Source of the DNA: Christensenella sp. UBA4263
GTDB taxonomy: Bacteria > Bacillota > Clostridia > Christensenellales > Aristaeellaceae
Reading direction: 5' to 3'
Length of the DNA stretch: 7,432 nt
Assembly (NCBI GenBank): GCA_002395225.1
Contig: DGWH01000154.1
Location: forward strand, 1 to 7,432
Positions 1 through 5,407 of the stretch are shown in pieces; the first letter of the stretch is position 1; every line of letters starts with the position of its first letter. Below the pieces are notes generated by a model. That model was not told the origin of the DNA. It was given only the letters and a program-made list of their open reading frames with translations, and ran no database searches. The translations under genes and the position numbers were made by a program.

Positions 1-48
1 CCTTTTATCTTGTTTAATTATGAAATATTCCTTATTTTTCTTGCATGT

Positions 49-78
49 TTTACGTATTTGTGATAGCATGCCAATAAT
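49..78 (+). promoter_or_regulatory. candidate sigma-A promoter of the hydrolase/exporter operon
   Basis: A -35-like TTTACG (49-54) and a -10-like AATAAT (73-78) are separated by 18 bp in an AT-rich leader, which would start transcription near base 85 and leave a leader of about 35 bases before the first gene. The matches are 4/6 and 5/6 to consensus. A weaker alternative is TTGCAT (41-46) with TAGCAT (64-69) at 17 bp. AT-rich DNA gives such matches easily, so this is tentative. No other gene is visible in bases 1-118. Confidence 0.3.
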
Positions 79-118
79 TCTGTCCTCAGACTGTTTGTTT
101 ACTTGCGAGGTTCAAGGT

Positions 119-1078
119 ATGAATTTCATTAAAGAAATCACCACAATTGCAGATGCCTCTCTCCCCATTGATGAACCGTGGCGCATTCGCCGCTGTCGTC
201 TCAGTTCCGGCACCCCCGGGCCCAGAATCTGTATCACCTCCGGGATTCACGGAGATGAAATGCTGGGACAGCTGATTCTCTACAAACTGTCCCGCGCCAT
301 TCAGGACCATCCGGACTTTCTGAACGGGACGGTGGATCTTTACCCCATGCTCAATCCCCTCGGACTGGATCTGTACGAGCGCATGGTTCCCGCCCATCCC
401 CGTCTGGATATGAACCGGGCCTTTCCCGGTTCAGAGGACGGAACCCCCCTTGAAACCATGTGCTGGCACATCCTGAACGACGTCCTGGAGGCGGATCTCA
501 TTCTTGATATCCATGCCAGCACCAATGAAAAAAATGAGCTGTTCGAGGTCCGGATGCACTTTGGCGCGCACGAAGAACAGATTCCAAAAGTCATGTCCCT
601 GTGCCCGGATCTGATCTGGGTATATCCGGATAAACCTTCTTTCCGCTCCTCCCTGACCGGTTCTCTGTCCCATCTGGGCCGGGATGCATTTATTCTTGAG
701 GTGGATACCCGCTCTTATCTTCCTGAATCGGACAGTGACCGCGTTGTTTCCGGAATCCTCAGCAAAATGCATGACCTGGGCCTGTGGACGGACTCTGCCA
801 GTTTCATCACACCGGACCGGCCGGTTCCCGTCCTGTATTCCGGCCGGAACATTTCCCGGATTACCTGTGAACACGCCGGGATCTATGTTCCCCAAAATCA
901 TCTGGGAGAACGCGTCTGCGCCGGTCAGTCCCTGGGGTACATCATCTCTGCCCTGGAGGGAACCGTCCTTGAGTCCGTTCCCGCTCCCTGCAGCGGTCTG
1001 GTCTTTACCCAGCGGGCCTATTCCGCGGTCTATCCGGGCACGCTGCTTGCCCGCATTGGAGAGGAGGCGTCCGTATGA
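119..1078 (+). CDS. succinylglutamate desuccinylase/aspartoacylase family zinc hydrolase (M14-like), intact active site
   Basis: This 319-aa protein belongs to the AstE/AspA family, zinc enzymes of carboxypeptidase fold that cleave N-acyl amino acids or related amides; the substrate here is unknown. Visible family residues are the zinc motif HGDE (His44, Glu47) near the start, the substrate-carboxylate pair Asn99-Arg100 in MNRAFPG, the third zinc ligand His132 in LDIHAS, and a candidate catalytic Glu194 in LEVD. Residues from about 240 form the beta-rich C-terminal domain usual in the family. No signal peptide or membrane segment is seen, so it should be cytoplasmic. I chose the ATG at 119 because GAGG (107-110) lies 8 bases upstream. 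An in-frame ATG at 20 would add 33 residues unlike the family. The stop overlaps the next start (ATGA), indicating translational coupling to its paralogue. Family assignment is firm; the reaction is not. Confidence 0.88.
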   Translation: MNFIKEITTIADASLPIDEPWRIRRCRLSSGTPGPRICITSGIHGDEMLGQLILYKLSRAIQDHPDFLNGTVDLYPMLNPLGLDLYERMVPAHPRLDMNRAFPGSEDGTPLETMCWHILNDVLEADLILDIHASTNEKNELFEVRMHFGAHEEQIPKVMSLCPDLIWVYPDKPSFRSSLTGSLSHLGRDAFILEVDTRSYLPESDSDRVVSGILSKMHDLGLWTDSASFITPDRPVPVLYSGRNISRITCEHAGIYVPQNHLGERVCAGQSLGYIISALEGTVLESVPAPCSGLVFTQRAYSAVYPGTLLARIGEEASV

Positions 1079-2007
1079 AAAAAGAAATTCTCCTCACCGT
1101 CCCCTCCTATTTCCGTGAGGACATGACGATTCGCATGTTCCGGTTCGGGAAAGGCGAGAAGAGCTGCATCATCGTCGGCGCACTCCGCGGCGATGAAATT
1201 CAGCAGCTCTACGTCTGCGCGCGTCTGGTCTCCATTCTGCGGGACATTGAAAAGGACGGCGGCATCATTTCCGGGAAGACCGTCACCATTATCCCCACCG
1301 CCATTGGCGCCTCCATGAATACAGGAACCCGCCTCTGGGGGCCTGAGAACATGGACATTAACCGCCGCTTTCCCGGCGACCCGGCCGGTTCAACCACCGA
1401 GCGGATTGCCCACGCCCTTCTGGAGCGCGTCAGCAGCTATCTCTACGGCGTTCAGCTGACCAGTTTCTATCAGCCGGGATCGTTCATCCCGCATGTGCGC
1501 ATGATGAACACCGGCCATCAGAATCCCGAACTGGGACTTGAATTCGGACTGCCCTACGTGTACGTCCGTGAGCCGCGTATGGCTGACCATACCACCCTCA
1601 ACTACAACTGGCAGCTGGCCGGAACCCAGGCCTATTCCCTCTATGCCGGAAAGACCACCGAAATCGATGAAAACGCGGCCGAACAGACCATCCGGTCCAT
1701 CATCCGGTTTCTCAATACCCGGGGCATCATCCGCAGTGAATCCGTCCCCGGCCAGCTTTCCACCATCATCAGCACCTCCGATCTGACCTCCGTTTCGGCC
1801 ACCACCGCCGGGCTTTTCCGCCGTGTCAAGCTGGCCGGTGCGCATGTCCGCAAGGGAGAACAGCTGGGCTTTATCATGAACCCGCTGGACGGGTCGATCC
1901 GGGAGGTGTTGAAAACCCCGGTCACCGGAACCCTCTTTTTCGTCCAGGACGGCCCTTTTATTACCGAGCACAGCGTCGTTTTCAACATTCTCTCCTCTAA
2001 GAAGTAA
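1075..2007 (+). CDS. AstE/AspA-family paralogue lacking both zinc histidines, probable pseudoenzyme
   Basis: This 310-aa protein is a diverged paralogue of the gene before it, with the same fold order and nearly the same length. The zinc motif HGDE has become RGDE (Arg38, Glu41), and the stretch matching LDIHAS reads VQLTS (around residues 126-130) with no histidine. The nearest His, in IPHVRM, aligns with a different part of the paralogue. Asn96-Arg97 in INRRFPG and Glu196 in TEID are kept, as is the beta-rich C-terminal domain. I infer that it binds a ligand or regulates or pairs with the upstream enzyme rather than using zinc catalysis in the family manner. It could also be an enzyme with altered metal binding. 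A consensus AGGAGG (1062-1067) sits 7 bases before the ATG, and the start overlaps the upstream stop by 4 bases, so the two proteins are probably made in similar amounts. The frame is intact, which argues against simple decay. Confidence 0.82.
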   Translation: MKKEILLTVPSYFREDMTIRMFRFGKGEKSCIIVGALRGDEIQQLYVCARLVSILRDIEKDGGIISGKTVTIIPTAIGASMNTGTRLWGPENMDINRRFPGDPAGSTTERIAHALLERVSSYLYGVQLTSFYQPGSFIPHVRMMNTGHQNPELGLEFGLPYVYVREPRMADHTTLNYNWQLAGTQAYSLYAGKTTEIDENAAEQTIRSIIRFLNTRGIIRSESVPGQLSTIISTSDLTSVSATTAGLFRRVKLAGAHVRKGEQLGFIMNPLDGSIREVLKTPVTGTLFFVQDGPFITEHSVVFNILSSKK

Positions 2008-2026
2008 CCTTACAGGCAGGTCAGCT

Positions 2027-3775
2027 ATGCAGAAATATTCACCCTTTCGGGATACAAAAGCCGCGCTTCGCGAATTTTTCCATTTCTACCGGCCTCACCG
2101 GAAACTCTTCCTCCTTGATATGTGCTGCGCCTTTCTGGTGGCGCTTGTCGACGTGCTGTTTCCCTACCTGACGCGGCGCATCCTCTACGTTCACATTCCC
2201 GCCGGTGCCGTACAGGCCTTTGTCCGGGTTCTGATTCTCATGGTCCTCGGATTCTGTCTCCGCACCGTTTTTCAGTGGATTGTGACCTATTTCGGACACT
2301 ATATGGGCGTCAAGATCGAAGCGGACATGCGCAATACCCTCTTTTCCCATATGCAGACGCTGAGTTTTTCCTTCTTTGACCGCCACCGGACCGGGCAGCT
2401 TCTTTCCCGTGTCACCACGGATCTCTTTGACATCACCGAGCTGGCCCATCACGGACCGGAGGATCTGTTCATTTCCTTCGTGACACTGATCGGTGCGTTC
2501 ATTGTCCTCTTTGCCATTCAGCCCGTCCTTTCCCTGATTCTCCTTGTCTGTGTTCCCCTGATTATCCTGTTCATTGCCAACCGGCGCAGAAGCATGATGC
2601 GTGCCTCCAAAACCGTCAAGCAGAAAACCGCCCTGATCAATACAGAAATTGAAACCTCCCTCACCGGTGTCCGGACCGCCAAGGCCTTCTGCAGCGAATC
2701 CTTTGAGATCGAGAAATTCAGTGCCTGTTCCGGCGAATATGTGAAAGCCAAAAAGGATTACTACCATGTGATGGCCGGCTTTATGAGCGGAACGGACTTT
2801 ATGCTCAACCTGATGAGTCTCCTGATCATCTGCTGCGGCTCCGCCTTCATCATGGCCAAACAGATGGATATCACCACGCTCATCACCTTCAATATGTACG
2901 TGGCCAGCATTCAGTCCCCCATCCGGCGCCTGACCAACTTCACAGAGATGTTCACACAGGGCATGGCCGGTTTCTCCCGTTTCCTTGAGATCATGCACGA
3001 GAAACCGGAGATTGTCGATGCACCCAATGCCATTCATCCGGACCGAATCGATGGCAATATTGAATTCAGGGATGTCACCTTCTCCTATGACGCCGACAAG
3101 CCCACGGTTCTCTCCCACATCAATCTGCAGATTCCGGCCGGGCGCATGCTGGCCATTGTGGGCCCCAGCGGCAGCGGCAAATCAACCCTTTGCCAGCTGA
3201 TTCCCCGCTTCTACGACATCTCCGGCGGCTCCATCTGCATTGACGGCATGGATATCCGTCAGATCGCGCTGAAGGATCTTCGTTCCTCCATCGGCATTGT
3301 CCAGCAGGATGTGTTCCTCTTTGCCGGAACCATTCTGGACAACATCCGGTACGGGAAAATGGATGCCACCATGGAAGAGGTCATTGAGGCCGCCAAATTT
3401 GCCGAGATTCATGATGATATTCTTGCCCTGCCGGATGGTTACCAGACCGAAGTCGGCGAGCGCGGTGTTCGCCTGTCCGGCGGACAGAAACAGCGCATCT
3501 CCATTGCCCGCGTCTTCCTCCTCAACCCTCGTATTTTGATCCTGGATGAGGCCACCAGCGCACTGGATACGACCACGGAACGAAAGATCCAGCACGCGTT
3601 CCGCCGGCTGTATGAAAACCGGACTACCCTTGTCATCGCCCACCGGCTTTCCACCATCAAGAACGCGGATGAAATCATTGTCATTGACGATAAAGGCATT
3701 CACGAACACGGCACCCATGACGCGCTCATTCAGCAAAACGGCATTTATGCCGAACTGGTTCGCAATACCGATTAA
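2027..3775 (+). CDS. ABC exporter half-transporter (fused membrane and ATPase domains)
   Basis: This 582-aa protein has the full layout of a type IV (MsbA/Sav1866-like) exporter subunit, which works as a dimer in the cytoplasmic membrane. The membrane domain covers about residues 1-320. Hydrophobic segments lie near 28-50, 64-90, 140-180 (two spans) and 245-275, with a less obvious last span near 285-305. The ATPase domain has Walker A GPSGSGKS (379-386), Q-loop QQ (426-427), signature LSGGQ (483-487), Walker B ending in Asp507-Glu508, D-loop SALD (511-514) and H-loop His539. All catalytic residues are canonical, so a homodimer with two active sites is the simplest reading; no second half-transporter gene is adjacent. 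It starts 19 bp after the hydrolase paralogue and is probably in the same operon. The Shine-Dalgarno is modest (GGCAGG, 2015-2020). The stop codon's last base is the first base of a 42-bp palindrome containing parS. Substrate unknown; drug, lipid or peptide export are all possible. Confidence 0.93.
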   Translation: MQKYSPFRDTKAALREFFHFYRPHRKLFLLDMCCAFLVALVDVLFPYLTRRILYVHIPAGAVQAFVRVLILMVLGFCLRTVFQWIVTYFGHYMGVKIEADMRNTLFSHMQTLSFSFFDRHRTGQLLSRVTTDLFDITELAHHGPEDLFISFVTLIGAFIVLFAIQPVLSLILLVCVPLIILFIANRRRSMMRASKTVKQKTALINTEIETSLTGVRTAKAFCSESFEIEKFSACSGEYVKAKKDYYHVMAGFMSGTDFMLNLMSLLIICCGSAFIMAKQMDITTLITFNMYVASIQSPIRRLTNFTEMFTQGMAGFSRFLEIMHEKPEIVDAPNAIHPDRIDGNIEFRDVTFSYDADKPTVLSHINLQIPAGRMLAIVGPSGSGKSTLCQLIPRFYDISGGSICIDGMDIRQIALKDLRSSIGIVQQDVFLFAGTILDNIRYGKMDATMEEVIEAAKFAEIHDDILALPDGYQTEVGERGVRLSGGQKQRISIARVFLLNPRILILDEATSALDTTTERKIQHAFRRLYENRTTLVIAHRLSTIKNADEIIVIDDKGIHEHGTHDALIQQNGIYAELVRNTD

Positions 3776-3816
3776 AAACAGGCGGAATGTTTCACGTGAA
3801 ACATTCCGCCTGTTTT
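3775..3816. terminator. 42-bp perfect palindrome with parS at its centre, probable bidirectional terminator
   Basis: Bases 3775-3816 are a perfect inverted repeat centred between 3795 and 3796. The core is parS. The arms extend it with GGCGGAA on the left and TTCCGCC on the right, then CA/TG and an outer A-run/T-run. The GC-rich stem flanked by A on one side and T on the other is the form of an intrinsic terminator readable from either strand, which suits its place between the convergent exporter and mnmE genes. It begins at the last base of the exporter stop codon (3773-3775). The palindrome is directly visible; termination is inferred. Confidence 0.7.
3788..3803. promoter_or_regulatory. parS: parS site 1 (ParB/Spo0J binding site)
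   Basis: The sequence TGTTTCACGTGAAACA is an exact match to the 16-bp bacterial parS consensus (TGTTNCACGTGAAACA in Bacillus subtilis). ParB dimers load here, spread as CTP-bound clamps and recruit SMC condensin for origin segregation. The CACGTG core distinguishes it from Noc sites, which have CCCGGG. It lies inside the 42-bp palindrome 3775-3816. Confidence 0.93.
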
Positions 3817-3847
3817 GGTTTTCCCTGTCCGATGCATTTTCCTCAAA

Positions 3848-3863
3848 TGTTTCACGTGAAACA
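3848..3863. promoter_or_regulatory. parS: parS site 2, core of a 30-bp perfect palindrome
   Basis: This is a second exact TGTTTCACGTGAAACA, centred 60 bp from site 1. The inverted repeat extends to 3841-3870 through CCTCAAA and TTTGAGG arms, giving 30 bp of perfect symmetry. On the + strand it is followed by CCTTTTTC, so it could act as a second terminator for read-through from the exporter operon. There is no T-run after it on the minus strand. Confidence 0.92.
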
Positions 3864-3889
3864 TTTGAGGCCTTTTTCTCATTCAAAAA

Positions 3890-3905
3890 TGTTTCACGTG
3901 AAACA
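3890..3905. promoter_or_regulatory. parS: parS site 3, core of a 24-bp palindrome overlapping the mnmE stop codon
   Basis: This is a third exact TGTTTCACGTGAAACA, centred 42 bp from site 2. Symmetry extends to 3886-3909 with AAAA/TTTT arms. The right arm runs into the mnmE stop codon (3908-3910 on the minus strand). Read in the mnmE direction, the hairpin ends in TTTT, but its stem beyond parS is only A/T, so it would be a weaker terminator than the palindrome at 3775-3816. Confidence 0.92.
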
Positions 3906-3907
3906 TT

Positions 3908-5266
3908 TTACTTCCCCACGCAGAACTGACTGAACACCCGGTCAATGACGGTTTCCGCTGCATTTTCCCCTGTCACCTGCCCGATTTCCTCCATAGCGGC
4001 CATCAGGTCGATGTTGACAAGATCCAGCGGCATCTCGTTTTCAATGGATCCGGCACACGCCCGCAGGTGTGAGGCCGCTCTCTTTGCCGCCTCCACGTGT
4101 CTCGTCTGAGAAAAGACCGCCTCTTTTGACAGATCCATATCTGCCCGGTCACACAGCCATTTTTTCAGCGCCTCCACACCGGTATCCGAATAGGCAGAAA
4201 TCTGGATGAACGGAATCTGTCCGATCATCTGAAGAATTTCCCGGGAAGGTTCTTCCCTGGAAATGTCTTCCTTGCTGATCAGGATCAGATCCGGCCGGGT
4301 TTCCTCAATCATTTTCCGTACGGAGTCATCCGGCATCTCCGAACTGTCGATCAGCAGCATTCGTACATCCGCCGTATCAATGGCTTCTCTGGCGCGTTCC
4401 ACCCCGATCTTTTCAACCGGGTTATCCGTCTCCCGCAGTCCTGCCGTATCCGTCAGGGTAAAACGGATGCCGTTCATCATCACCGATTCGCGAAGGATAT
4501 CCCGGGTGGTTCCGGGAATTTCGGTGACAATGGCGCGTTCCTGTCCCACCAGTTTGTTGAGGAGACTGCTCTTCCCCGCATTCGGTTTTCCGCACAGTGC
4601 CACATAGATTCCTTCGTCCTCAATCCGTCCCTTTTTTTCGCTGCATTCACGTTCCAGCCGATCCGCCATCTCCAGGCATTTCCGGTGGAGATTGTCCGCC
4701 GTTTCCGCCTCATCCACCTCATCCGGAAAATCGATATACGCCGCCAGTCCGGCACTGAGATCCGCCAGATCTGCCTGAATTTTCCGGATTTCCCGGGATA
4801 CCGCTCCGTCCATCTGCCTCATGGCGCTTCGGCGTGACCGTTCCCCGGATGAGTGAATCAGACGCATGACAGCCTCTGCCTGTGTCAGATCGATCCGGCC
4901 ATTGACAAAGGCACGATAGGAAAACTCGCCGGGCTCGGCCAGCCGCGCACCGCATTCCATCAATACAGAAAGAATCCGGTTGACAATGAACTGGGAGCCA
5001 TGACACTGAATCTCCGCCATGTCCTCTGCCGTATAGGTATGCCTGCCCGGCAAAAGGACCGCCATCACCTCATCAATGACCTCTCCCTGCCAGACCACAT
5101 GTCCGTACTGAAGATGCCGGGGCTCCGGTTCCCGTCCGGAGGCGGAGCGAAAAACTTTCCGGATAATCCCGATACTCTCCGGACCGCTGATCCGGATAAT
5201 GGCAATCCCGCCCTCCCCCGAAACAGTCGACTGAGCGGCAATGGTATCCTGGTTTAATTTCATCAT
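3908..5266 (-). CDS. mnmE: MnmE (TrmE), tRNA uridine-34 modification GTPase
   Basis: MnmE works with MnmG to place a (carboxymethyl)aminomethyl group on U34 of certain tRNAs, using GTP and a folate one-carbon donor. The 452-aa protein is full length. The N-terminal folate domain starts DTIAAQSTVSGEGGIAIIRI and includes the conserved stretch AEPGEFSYRAFVNGRIDL. A helical domain follows, then the inserted G domain with G1 GKPNAGKS (226-233), the GTTRD loop, and DTAG (273-276), and finally the C-terminal FCVGK (448-452), whose Cys is a family hallmark. One oddity is G4, which reads SKED (331-334) instead of NKxD. I chose the ATG at 5266 because GGAAAGAG (5273-5280) then sits 6 bases upstream. 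ATGs at 5272 (too close to that site) and 5263 are alternatives. It is transcribed divergently from guaA and convergently with the exporter, and mnmG is not adjacent. Confidence 0.96.
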   Translation of the reverse strand: MMKLNQDTIAAQSTVSGEGGIAIIRISGPESIGIIRKVFRSASGREPEPRHLQYGHVVWQGEVIDEVMAVLLPGRHTYTAEDMAEIQCHGSQFIVNRILSVLMECGARLAEPGEFSYRAFVNGRIDLTQAEAVMRLIHSSGERSRRSAMRQMDGAVSREIRKIQADLADLSAGLAAYIDFPDEVDEAETADNLHRKCLEMADRLERECSEKKGRIEDEGIYVALCGKPNAGKSSLLNKLVGQERAIVTEIPGTTRDILRESVMMNGIRFTLTDTAGLRETDNPVEKIGVERAREAIDTADVRMLLIDSSEMPDDSVRKMIEETRPDLILISKEDISREEPSREILQMIGQIPFIQISAYSDTGVEALKKWLCDRADMDLSKEAVFSQTRHVEAAKRAASHLRACAGSIENEMPLDLVNIDLMAAMEEIGQVTGENAAETVIDRVFSQFCVGK

Positions 5267-5296
5267 TCTCATCTCTTTCCAAAGTTTGACAGCTGC

Positions 5297-5305
5297 ATTC
5301 TACCA
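5297..5305 (-). promoter_or_regulatory. candidate extended -10 promoter of mnmE
   Basis: On the minus strand the sequence reads TGGTAGAAT, an extended -10 element (TGn followed by TAGAAT, 5/6 to consensus). The -35 position (about 5320-5325, TACGCA) is poor, as is common when the TG extension is present. Transcription would start near 5290, leaving a leader of about 24 bases before the ATG at 5266. Confidence 0.45.
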
Positions 5306-5330
5306 TATTCCAGGCACTCTGCGTAGCCAC

Positions 5331-5359
5331 TTGTCTAAAAAAGAGCGATGCGGTAAAAT
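5331..5359 (+). promoter_or_regulatory. sigma-A-type promoter of guaA
   Basis: TTGTCT (5331-5336, 4/6) and TAAAAT (5354-5359, 5/6) are separated by exactly 17 bp. Transcription would begin near 5366, giving a leader of about 42 bases. That is too short for a purine riboswitch, and none is seen. No recognisable PurR box was found, although I could not scan for one systematically. Confidence 0.6.
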
Positions 5360-5394
5360 ACACGCTGTTTCTTTCACTCACTGTAACCTGCCCC

Positions 5395-5400
5395 GGGAGG
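5395..5400 (+). promoter_or_regulatory. ribosome binding site fixing the TTG start of guaA
   Basis: GGGAGG lies 7 bases before the TTG at 5408. The protein from this TTG begins MDNFQKIIIIDFGAQY, as expected for GMP synthase. The next in-frame ATG is at codon 86, beyond the active-site Cys83, so TTG is the only sensible start. A weaker start codon may lower translation. Confidence 0.85.
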
Positions 5401-5407
5401 TATTGTA

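Larger units (their letters stand above)
3788..3905. repeat. cluster of three identical parS repeats between convergent genes
   Basis: Three identical 16-bp parS copies lie within 118 bp and fill most of the 132-bp gap between the exporter and mnmE stops. The arms outside the 16-bp cores differ at each copy (GGCGGAA, CCTCAAA, AAAA), so the repeats are not simple duplications of one longer unit. Each arm pair is nevertheless perfectly matched. The bases between the palindromes (3817-3840 and 3871-3885) show nothing recognisable apart from short T-rich runs. Confidence 0.9.

Noticed and set aside
20..118. 33-residue N-terminal extension of the first hydrolase from an ATG at 20, partly hydrophobic like a signal peptide
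   Set aside because: The segment is AT-rich leader with interspersed Cys and no recognisable cleavage site. A well-spaced GAGG precedes the ATG at 119, where family similarity begins.
2039..3118. 359-codon open frame on the minus strand opposite the ABC exporter
   Set aside because: It is antisense to an unmistakable gene, with Gly/Asp/His-rich low-complexity translation and no known domain; it is a by-product of the codon usage of the exporter.
3775..3909. CRISPR array or mobile-element repeats as an explanation of the repeated palindromes
   Set aside because: Only three copies are present, spacing is unequal, and the repeat is exactly the 16-bp parS consensus with copy-specific arms; there are no spacers of constant size and no transposase or cas gene nearby.
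3546..3929. Open + strand frame with three repeats of the peptide NVSRETF
   Set aside because: It is the out-of-frame reading of the exporter's 3' end continued through the parS sites; NVSRETF is simply parS translated. It has no ribosome site and shadows a clear gene.
4236..4249. Noc-binding-site-like ATTTCCCGGGAAGG, and a similar ATTTCCCGGGATAC at 4788-4801
   Set aside because: Both resemble the Noc consensus ATTTCCCGGGAAAT (12 and 11 of 14), but both encode Ser-Arg-Glu-Ile in mnmE with codons (TCC CGG GAA ATT) favoured in this genome. CCCGGG occurs elsewhere in the window too, so chance is the simpler explanation.
5286..5291. Perfect -35 hexamer TTGACA on the + strand upstream of guaA
   Set aside because: No -10-like sequence lies 16-18 bp downstream (the position reads TCCAGG or similar). 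The TTGTCT/TAAAAT pair at 5331-5359 is a better promoter.
5273..5407. Purine riboswitch or T-box leader before guaA
   Set aside because: The expected transcript leader is only about 42 bases, with no conserved aptamer or terminator/antiterminator pair visible.
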